DNA from: a virus
Strand: one strand, 5' to 3'
Length of the DNA: 49,431 bases
Virus record (IMG/VR): IMGVR_UViG_3300007754_000481
Coordinates: 1-49,431 of that record
The translations under genes and the position numbers were made by a program. The notes beneath the pieces are model-generated. The model ran no database searches. It saw only the letters and a list, made by a program, of their open reading frames with translations, and had not been told where the DNA came from. Every line of letters starts with the position of its first letter. Position 1 is the stretch's first letter. Below are positions 38,457-47,700 of this stretch, piece by piece.

Positions 38457-40803
38457 TGTGACCTACAATCCGGGCCCGGGGTCTTCCAAGATCAAGTATG
38501 ACCTCGCCTCCCCGCGACCCTTGGATTCGTCTGCGAATCAGGGACCCCAGCGGTACGCGATGGGGTACGCCGCGGTCGTTCGCGTGAACTACGAAGACTT
38601 CACCTGTGTTCTCCGCATCGAGACCGGAGAGACCTTTGAGACCGAGGTTCCCCTGGCCTTCCCAGGGGCCGGGTCGCGGCATTTCTTCGGCTCCCTCCCC
38701 CAGCCTGGGGATATCTGTCAGATCGGCTGGAAGGCTCAGGAGAGCGGTCACAATCGACAACCGGTGATCATCAATTGGGTGATCCCCGGGGTCCAGTCCG
38801 GGCACCAGTGGATGCCTATCCAGCCCTTCAGCCCTGAGGAGTACAGCCAGAGCCCTTCGGATGCGATTCGTCAGGAAGGGGTGATGGACCGCATCCGTCA
38901 CAAGCTCCGCCACATGCAGCCGGGGAATATCGTCGCCAGCAGTGCTCAGGGTGCGGACCTTGTCTTGGACGAGTCCGCGACGTTGACCAACCGGCGGGCG
39001 AATGAGATCCGACTTCGCGATGCAGATCAAGCCATCGTCGTCCGGTCCCTTCAGCAGTTCCACGCCGGGGCGGGATTCAGGGTGTACGCTGGGATGGTTC
39101 AGCGAGACGCTACCCTGTTGCCCTCCCAGATGTTCTCTGGGAGGAGGCTCTGGGATACGGTCCAGCTCCTTGGCTCGGAGGGGGAGCCGGTCTTTGAGAC
39201 CGCTCTGGAGGCGTACTCCGGGACTCCGAATACTCTCCGCCCCCACTCGGTTTTCTCGGAAGACCTGGACTTTGATACCTGGGTAGACCCTGGTTCGTTT
39301 CTCCAGCAGGGGCTCTTCATTTCTTCAGACGGCTACCGTCTGGACCCGAAGGTCCCCGGTTCAGGGGCCTATGGAGGCAAGCTTGCCTATCGGGTAGCGG
39401 AAGGCTCCAGTCAGGATAATGCTTTCCGCTCAGCCGAAGCTGACGCCCTTACTGAATATCGAATCGAGCTGTCTCACACCTCCGACGGGACTCTCCCGGT
39501 TACGGAGCAGACGGACAGCTTCGACGCTGACCGCCTCCCCAACGCGAACCCGGAGGAGGCGACCACATCTGTTCAGTCGGCTAATCGAGCCTTTCTGGAG
39601 GTGGTCTACGGGACGGTTGTTGGGAATGATCCGTTCTCTCTCTCCGGTCGGGAGTCCTACGGGAAGCCTCTGGCTCCAGTGGTCTTTGGGGAGGGGGAGA
39701 CTCCCCGCCCTGCTCTTGTCCCGGGAGCCGCGGGGAGTCTCGACGATCACGCCGCGATGCTGTTCAGGATGCAGCCCCCTACAGGACGAGCCACTCCTAC
39801 GACGTGGTGGTCTGTAACCAAGTCTGGGAGAGCCCTGTTGTCTCTTGGAGGCCCCCCGGGATCGCCTTCCCTGGAAGGTTCACTCTCTCGCGGGGGTCGG
39901 TTGTGGATGGGTCGTTCCCCGGCGGGGGAGAGCCTTCGCCTCGCGGGCGATGGGGCGGTTGTTTTCGAGTCAGGTGGCCGCCGGGAGGATAACGCCGGCT
40001 TCCTGGTCCGCTCTGGCGGTGGGGTGCTCATCTCCGCGGAGGGGCCTCTCAATACAGGTCGAGGGGCAGTCGTGGCCGGGGCCGGGGTGGGCAAGGGGGA
40101 GGCTGATCAGCCTTCCCTGCATTTGAAGGCCAGCACGGTCCTCAAGTTGGAGGCAGCCCAGGTTCAAATCAAAGCCCCCAAGTTTGATCTGAGTGATGTG
40201 GCGTCGATGGGCTTCAACGCCTCCGCGGAGGTTTCCCTCGCCGCGGGGACCATGATTCGTCAGACGAGCAACTCGGTGGAAACGACTACCACCGGGAAGC
40301 ACACGCTGAACGCCTCCGGGCCGAAAGACTTCCGGCCGACCAATGGCCCCTACGTCGAAGAGAACATTTCGACTTCGATCCCGACCACCGGGGTGGTGAA
40401 GAAGACCGACGTGAGCATGGGGAAGACCCAACATACGACGGGGATCGGAGATGTGGAGACCCGGACTCGGGTGGGCAATGTCCGGAACAAGTCCACGGTC
40501 GGGTCGGTCCAGAACAAGGCGGGTCAAAATGAATGGACGACGAATTCCATCACGGGAATCACTGGTCGGGCGGTCGTCGGGTCAGTCTCGGTGAGAGCCA
40601 TCGCCGGGTCTTCGACCATCAGCGGGAGCGTCTCCGCGAGGATGGCGAGCGTGGGGCCCGCGACGGTCCAGGGCGGGGCCGGAGTGACCCTGATTGGTCC
40701 TGGGAAGAAGGGCTTGATCCTTTGCAACACGGACAGAGATCCCCTGACCGGCCTCCCCCTGGCCTTGTACGGCATGGGGTCACCTGGGCATAGGCTGGGG
40801 TGA
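38449..40803 (+). CDS. Central spike, OB-fold plus beta-helix
   Basis: A 784-aa protein. Residues about 30-110 (AAVVRVNYEDFTCVLRIETG..., FGSLPQPGDICQIGW) look like the OB-fold of gp5/gpV/VgrG spikes. The C-terminal third is a run of short alternating strands with V/T/S and G (VETRTRVGNVRNKSTVGSVQ, SVSVRAIAGSSTISGSVSAR), expected for a triple-stranded beta-helix needle. The middle is unrecognised. ATG 38449 overlaps the hub stop by 8 nt with AGGAGG upstream; a longer reading lies inside the hub gene. Confidence 0.72.
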   Translation: MADVTYNPGPGSSKIKYDLASPRPLDSSANQGPQRYAMGYAAVVRVNYEDFTCVLRIETGETFETEVPLAFPGAGSRHFFGSLPQPGDICQIGWKAQESGHNRQPVIINWVIPGVQSGHQWMPIQPFSPEEYSQSPSDAIRQEGVMDRIRHKLRHMQPGNIVASSAQGADLVLDESATLTNRRANEIRLRDADQAIVVRSLQQFHAGAGFRVYAGMVQRDATLLPSQMFSGRRLWDTVQLLGSEGEPVFETALEAYSGTPNTLRPHSVFSEDLDFDTWVDPGSFLQQGLFISSDGYRLDPKVPGSGAYGGKLAYRVAEGSSQDNAFRSAEADALTEYRIELSHTSDGTLPVTEQTDSFDADRLPNANPEEATTSVQSANRAFLEVVYGTVVGNDPFSLSGRESYGKPLAPVVFGEGETPRPALVPGAAGSLDDHAAMLFRMQPPTGRATPTTWWSVTKSGRALLSLGGPPGSPSLEGSLSRGGRLWMGRSPAGESLRLAGDGAVVFESGGRREDNAGFLVRSGGGVLISAEGPLNTGRGAVVAGAGVGKGEADQPSLHLKASTVLKLEAAQVQIKAPKFDLSDVASMGFNASAEVSLAAGTMIRQTSNSVETTTTGKHTLNASGPKDFRPTNGPYVEENISTSIPTTGVVKKTDVSMGKTQHTTGIGDVETRTRVGNVRNKSTVGSVQNKAGQNEWTTNSITGITGRAVVGSVSVRAIAGSSTISGSVSARMASVGPATVQGGAGVTLIGPGKKGLILCNTDRDPLTGLPLALYGMGSPGHRLG

Positions 40804-40806
40804 GGT

Positions 40807-41385
40807 ATGCCGGTTTCTGCGGTGGGGTTGGGGCAGCTTTTACTGGCCTCCGCCCCAGACATGACGGGGCGGAAGTGGCTCGGGCTGGCCTCCATTATCG
40901 CTCGGTCTACTGCGATGTGGTCCCGTCTAAGGACCAACCTGATGCTCCAGGGAGTGACTTCCGGGGCTAGCGGGAGTGGCGTGGTGACGGGGAAGTTGGT
41001 GGTCCCGGCCAACCCGGCTCTGGTCTCCGGGATCTTCAGCTCCTACGGGCTCCTGGGCCCGACCGCTCTCCCGTTGGCTCGGGCGGTCGGGGTCGCTGTC
41101 CCTTCTGAGTTTACGACGAAGGGGATCTACCTCGGAGAGTCTTTTGGGGTGGGCTCCGGAACCGACGTATCCAAGGTGACGATCGCCAATGGGCCGGCTC
41201 TCGTTGCCCTGATCCAAGGCAACATGGCAGGTCAAGGGTGGTCCGGTATGCAGATGGGGCAAGTCTCCGGAGCCCTGGGGACGGCTATCGCAGCGTTGCT
41301 CCTGACCGGGGCGGGTACTGGTGGAGTGGCCGGTTCTGCGGGCCCCTCTCCGGCTAGTGGAACCTCTGTCAGCGGAGTCTTATAA
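40807..41385 (+). CDS. Unrecognised baseplate-region protein
   Basis: A 192-aa protein, small-residue-rich and hydrophobic in patches (MPVSAVGLGQLLLAS..., LGTAIAALLLTGAGTGGVAG). Could be a small virion protein; no motif recognised. The RBS is poor: GAGG abuts the start, so the first visible one is misplaced. Its stop overlaps the next start (TAATG). Confidence 0.6.
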   Translation: MPVSAVGLGQLLLASAPDMTGRKWLGLASIIARSTAMWSRLRTNLMLQGVTSGASGSGVVTGKLVVPANPALVSGIFSSYGLLGPTALPLARAVGVAVPSEFTTKGIYLGESFGVGSGTDVSKVTIANGPALVALIQGNMAGQGWSGMQMGQVSGALGTAIAALLLTGAGTGGVAGSAGPSPASGTSVSGVL

Positions 41386-41789
41386 TGTCTGAGCACCTCC
41401 GAGTTTATCGCCAGCTTGGTTTGGAAGACCCCAACACCTTCCTTATCAAAGCCTTGAGCTGTCCCGACAGGGCAGAGTGGCTTTCCCTTGAAAGGGTGAC
41501 CCGCATGACCGGGAGGACCACAACCCTTCTGGTCCAGGCGGCCAGGGATATTCTCCGGGGAGAGATGGTGGTTCTCCTGGTTTCTAATAGAGACCAGGGT
41601 AGACAACATATAGCCACTCTTTTCCGATTCCTCGATTGTCTCGCCCCTGGGGTGTACAGCGAGGAAGAGAGCAAGATTAGCCTGGATGGGGAGTGGGTTT
41701 TTCGCCCGGTAGTGGTTCACAACCCTCCGGGTATCCCAAGCAGGATCCGCGGGATGGATTACACCATTCTGCTCAACGGGCTGTACTGA
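41385..41789 (+). CDS. Unrecognised protein with P-loop-like GRTTT
   Basis: A 134-aa protein. GRTTT at residues 43-47 after a strand, then MVVLLVSN and later DYTILLNG, recalls a very short P-loop domain (GxxxxT, strand-terminal D), but the conserved Lys is missing, so nucleotide binding is doubtful. Situated between two structural genes, it may be a chaperone. Overlaps the previous gene as TAATG. Confidence 0.6.
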   Translation: MSEHLRVYRQLGLEDPNTFLIKALSCPDRAEWLSLERVTRMTGRTTTLLVQAARDILRGEMVVLLVSNRDQGRQHIATLFRFLDCLAPGVYSEEESKISLDGEWVFRPVVVHNPPGIPSRIRGMDYTILLNGLY

Positions 41790-41798
41790 GGAGCCTAG

Positions 41799-44700
41799 GT
41801 GGCTTTCGACCTTACTGGATATGTTCTGCGTTCACCACGGAGTGCTCCGTCCAACGCCATCTCTACGGCGGACGGAGACTCCGGTGTCCTGCGAGACATT
41901 CGGGACCTCCCAGGGAGCTACGCTCTCCCAGGGGATCTCGTGGAGCCCTACGCCGACATGTACAGGGCAGCGGTGCTCCAACATCCAGTCAGCGGGGTTC
42001 AGGAATACCTGATCTGGGCAGCGAATAGCTCTAACCTCTCGATGGTTGAGGACAACGCCTGGGCGGTGACTGACGAGGGGGTCGGGGTCGTCCCCCCGGG
42101 ATCCATCAGCGTCACGGACACCTCCGACAGCTCGGTCAAGACGGACGCCAGCACTCGTCTGGTGATCACGGATAATGCTGGGCGGAGCCTCTCTTCTATC
42201 CGGAAGGTCACGATTCTCCGGGGGGACGATCCGGACAATCCAATCGAGGCGGGTCCCGATGCCGCCGAGGACTTCGACTCCCAGGACGCCGATGCTGGCT
42301 TGGTCACCCTCTCTTCCACTACCTTGACGGCGTTGGGGGACGGGGTCTCAGTAGCTCGCGGAGATGCGGTTTCCTCGGTGACCTACGTCCTGGCGGGGCA
42401 GCGGTTCTGGTGGACTCGAAATGACCAGTACGCTACTCGCTTCGGCTGGAATGGGAAGGCTCAGCGGTGGGGGCCTTTCAAGGGGACCGCCCCCGTCAAT
42501 ATCGGGACCCTGCTCCCAGACACCAACTATCTGTTGGTACCCCGTCCCTCTCGTTTTTCGGTAGGAGACAACCTCCCGGGGGATCCCGCAGCTCAAGATG
42601 CCTACGCGATGGTTCGGGTCGGGGATGACGCTTCGGCCTCCTCTCTTCCAGTCACGGTCCTGGTCATCTCGGATGAAGACGCGGAAGATACCGAGTACGT
42701 CTTCCCGGTGAGCAACACTCCGGATGCTGTGTTGGGGGTGGCGAATGGCATCCTCCGGTTCCACACCGACTTTCTGGAGACCCACGCCGGGAAGACGATC
42801 TGGTACCTGTTTGAAGACTTTCAGGAGACCTCTACGGGTTCCCTGGGTGCTCTGAAGGACGCCGCCGGAGGGCTGTTCCTCTGCCCTGTCCCCGGACCTA
42901 CGGACAGGCCCTTTATCAGCCTGGGGTCGCGGAGGTATCTGACGCCTGTGGCTGTGGACACGGAGGCCGACCTTCCGGGTTCCGTGAGCGAAGGGCAGGT
43001 TTATTGGGCGAAGTCCACTGGACGGATCAAGCTTTCTCAGACGGACATTGATAAGGCAGATCCGGACGCCGTTGGATTCGACGTGCTCTACCTTGCTTGT
43101 GAGGTGGTCTACGACGGTGTCTCCCTGACGACCTCGTCGGTCCCGCTCCCTTCCCCATGCCAGTTGACGGAGTCGGATGGCTCTACCGTTCAGACGGTAG
43201 ACGCAACCAGCAAGTTTTATCTCCCCGAGGCTCAGCCCCTCCCGTTCCCCGGGGTCTCTGGGGCTCTCCGGGTGTACGACAACTCCGGCACGGAGCCCAC
43301 TACGACTTCTACATGGAGGTCGCGAGCCGGGGGGACCGGGATGGTCCGCTCCCTGGAGGCCCCCGGAGACAAGGTCTTCTTTACTCGGGAAGGGGCTTTC
43401 CACACGACGAATATCGTCGAGTTTGAAAAGGGTCTCGGAAACTCAGACAGCCTCCCGGACTTCGCCTTCTTGATCCGCCGCGGGAGGATCTGGGTTGCCT
43501 TGCAGTCTGAGGACACCGGGGCGGATATCCCTCGGGTCGCTGTCGGGCTGAAAGACCGCCGACAATTCTCCGGGGAGAGCATCTACTTCCGACACGCGAT
43601 GGTGACCCCGGCTGTCTATGCTCCCGAAGCTCGGATTTACTCTCGTGTCCAAGAGCCTTTCAGTCTTGACGGGACGGAGGCTCTCGCTTTCCGAATCGAT
43701 ACGACGAATGTCGATTGGACTTCAGCGGGGTTGGTTTCCGTCGTAGGGACTGCGGAGGAATTTACGGCGGCTCAGGTCGCCGCGGATCTCCAGGCTGCCG
43801 TCACCACGGCAGGGGGGCACGCCACCGCAGTCACGGCGAGTCGGGGTCGGGTGATCCTCCAGGGGGCTAGCCTGACTACGGGGACGGTGGAGATCGGCTT
43901 TGGCTCGACTACAAGCGGGGCCCCCTCTGACCGAGAGCTGTCAGGCTCCGCTGCTCTGGGGTTCCTCCCCGGTTGGAGAGTGGACCCGGCGGGGGGAGAG
44001 ACGTGGTTGCCCGATTCCGGTATGAGCTTCGGAGTCTATCGGAGTCCCCTGAACCGAGACCGCTCCAAGGATAAGCCGGATTTCCGTTCTCGGAGCCGCT
44101 TCAGCGGCGAGGTGCTCTCCAAGTCCGTGGGGGCCTCCCCCTACTTTTTCGTCGATCAGGCACCCCTGTTGGATATTCCGGGGTACGACTCCGGGATGTT
44201 CTTCCGTCTCGTGGACGGGATCAATTTCAAGTATCTCAACCACATGACGGAGGTGCTCTATAACTTCCCGAATTCCCGCTTCGGGTGGTTGGATTCGGCA
44301 ACGGTGACCTCCGCGGTGGAGCACCCGACGCGGCATCTGGCGTTCGGGAATCAGCTCGTCGTCGGAGACTCCCTGCATCCTGCTGTGATTAGCGGTGGGG
44401 GCTTGTATTCGTCGGAGGACGGCGGCCCTCTCACGTTGTTGACTCAGGGGGTGGAGTATCTCCTCCCGGATGACGGCGACCCGGGGATCGTTCATCTCAT
44501 CGAGGTGGTTGGTGGTGAAGTCGCGTCGGGCTCCAACGGGGCAGCGGCTCTCCCTGGTGCGTTCACGGACAGCAACGTCTCGGATTGGGCCGCTCTGGGT
44601 GTCCTCGCGGATTACTGGCTTCAGGTGACGAGCGGGGACAATCAGGGAACCTATGTCATCTCTGGTGTCTCTGGGGGGACGCTCACGGTAGCCGCGGGGG

Positions 44701-47700
44701 TGCCCTTCCAGGCGGCGGCTTCGCAGGTCACATGGACGGTGTACAAGAGCTACTCTAGGGAGGTCTATGACCCCGGGGTTGTCGCGGATCTGGTCTATCA
44801 GGAATTCAATCATCTCTCAGAGGAGCCTTTTAAGGTTCGGCTCCTGCACTCGGTGGGGGCGGTCCCTGTGAACGCAGCCGCTCAGGCTGCGGCGAGGCTT
44901 CAGGCAGTCCTGTCGGAAGCTTTGAGCAGTGGGCGGATCATCTCGCTTCGCTTCGGACAAGCGAGCACGGATCCGTCTGCGACCCTGACCGGGTTGACTC
45001 AGACTCGCCTGGGGCTGGTAGCGAATGATGCCCTGGCGGTCCCCGATCTCGCTGAGGCTCATTTCGTCAATGACGCCTTTTCGATTCAGGTGGGTTCCTC
45101 GGTGTACACCACCGGGGCGTCGAACCTCGTGGGGGTCTCGTCCCTGACCACAGATCTCTCAGGTGATCAGATTGAGTATGGGGTCGCGGGGAGTCCTGTA
45201 GAGGGCCAGTTGAATTTCGGAGCAGACACCCTGACCGATCACGCCTCGGACGAGGTCTATTACCTCCAGGCGTTTACGGATCCGACCGATCTTTCGGCTG
45301 GGGTGGTGGAGTACGACCCACTCACCGGGGAGCTGAACCTCTCTGCGGCGGACATGGCTTCCTATGCCGGGGTCACGGCGTATTTCGTGGAGCAGCTCAT
45401 CACGGAGGCCGGGCTGGATGCTCGGATCAGCCCTATGATGGGGGCCCTCTATCTGCCCCAGGCTCTCCGGGATGGTCAGCTCGTGGAGGTGGACTACTTC
45501 CAGGCGGACAGCCAGGGCGAAAAGAAGCTGGACGACGACGGCGTGCCGGTTCAGGTGACTGAAAAGCTGCCGGTGTACATCAGGCAGGAGGTCGCTACTC
45601 GGGTAGACGAGACCACCTATGCTTTCAACAGCGATGGTCGGACGGTTGCTCAGGCGGTCCTGATGCGCGTGTGGGTGGGCCCGGAGCTACAGAACTATGG
45701 GAACACGACTTCGGTGGTCGTGAACTTTGATGACGATGAGCTTCACTTCGCTGAAGCTGTGGACAGCAGCGCGGTCGTCACCCTCAATTATGCCGTCTAT
45801 GAGGCATTTGGAGGCGAGCAGACATACACGGTAAGCCAGCGTCCGGTGTATCGGCCCCCGTTTTTCCTCGCAGCCAACACCAGCTCGTTCACCCTGGAGA
45901 CTAACCGCACGGCTGAGTTGGTGGCTGGAATGACCTTCAGGGTAGGTCCGGTCGTCTTTTACATCAAGTCATCCAGCTATTCGGCGTCCACGGATAAGAC
46001 CACGGTGACCCTGTACCCGACGATGCAGGAGGAAGTGGGGTCTCGGGCTCCTGGTCATGACGCCGAGGCTTTCCTGTCTTCGGAAGCAGTTGCCACGGTG
46101 GTAGATGGAGACGCCACGGGAGCCCGAGCGGGGTTCCTCCTGACCGTCACGGCGGAGTATGAGCCGGTTGATCGCGGCATGATGAGGATCGTCTTTCAAG
46201 GAGACGTCCGCCAGTACGCTCGGACGGGACACCTGCTGGAGATTGGCGGGGTACCTCACCATATCTCAGGGAGCCTGTTGTCGGATGATGGTCGCTACAC
46301 GACTATCGAGGTCAGCAGCCCGTTCCTCGCTGGGTACAACTACGGACAGGACGCGGTCAAGCTCTCCGTTCGACCGATCTACCCTCCGGGGGCTCGGGAG
46401 TTCGACGGGGTCTACCCCCTCCTGCCTTTCGAGGACTACGAGCTTGTCCTGTTCGGTGAAGTAGACGGCGATGGGAATCCCCTCCCAGGGAGGACACTCA
46501 CCGAGACCACGGAGTTCTCCCTCGATCCGACGACCGGACGGGTGGAGCTGTTGGAACCCAGGCAGGCTGCTTTGGCGGCCGGACAATATCTGGCTCTCCG
46601 GTACACTCGGGTTCGCGAGATCGGGCCTTTCTTTTCCGGCGGGGTTCTGATTTTTCCGCGGTTCAAGGCGTCTTATGCCTTTGTCACGATCCCGGATGCG
46701 GCGAATGGCTATCTGGGTGGCGTCCTTCAGGGGACCTACACGTTCCGGAGCCCGGACACGTTTTACTGTCGAGCGGTGCCTCTCTCGACTTACATGGGGG
46801 AGGTAGCTCAGGCTGCGGCTTCAGCGGCGTCGGGTAGTTTCCCGCACTCGGGCCCCGCGGTCACTTCTGGGGCGAGTACGGATAATTGGTCCTACGGAAC
46901 GGTCGGGCTCCTTGCTGAGCGGGCGGATCTCTTGGATCGGGACAGGGCAGCCCGCACCTTCATCTCTTTCTACAACTCAGCGGTGGTTGCCTTTGAGCAG
47001 ATTCAGGAGACGATCAGCGGTCTGGTGATCGGTGATCGCGACGGGAAGTTTCGATTCCTGGTTGGACGCCACAAGGCGTACCCTCCCCCGGGGTACGAGG
47101 ATGAAATCACGGGTCACCTGAACCCGAGGTTGATCTGGGCGGATCTCTTTGAGGCTGCTTCGGGCAGCTTCCGGGTGGTTGAGGGAGACCCGATCGTAGA
47201 CCCGGAATCGGCTACGCAAACCAGCGACACGAAGGAGGTGGAAGGCGATCCGATGGATGGGTTCCTTGTGAAGTTCTACATCCAGACCCAGCGGGACTAT
47301 ATCCAGAATGACATGGACGACCGGGTTTTGACGGGCCCGGGGTTCCCGAAGATGAGCATCAGCCTCCCCTTCTTCTGGATCAAGGGTCGCTATGCCCGTA
47401 TGGCAGACCCGCACCACCTGTCCAGGCTCTTCCCAGAGGCCGCTCTGGTGTTCACCACCTTGTATCCTGGGATGCAGGCCAATCTGGCGACGGGGGACGT
47501 AGGGCAGTACGCTTTCCTCAAAATGCTGGAGCCCCCTTCCCTGTTCCGGGGAGAGCCGGCTGTGTTTGGCTCGACCTTCCGGACAACGATCGGGGTCATG
47601 AGCAACCCTGCGTGGGGGGAGTTCACCCAGGTGACGGACTGCGATGCTCGGGACAGGTATCCTCGGGCTCGTATCTGGGCTTTCAGCGCGACGGGGTTCC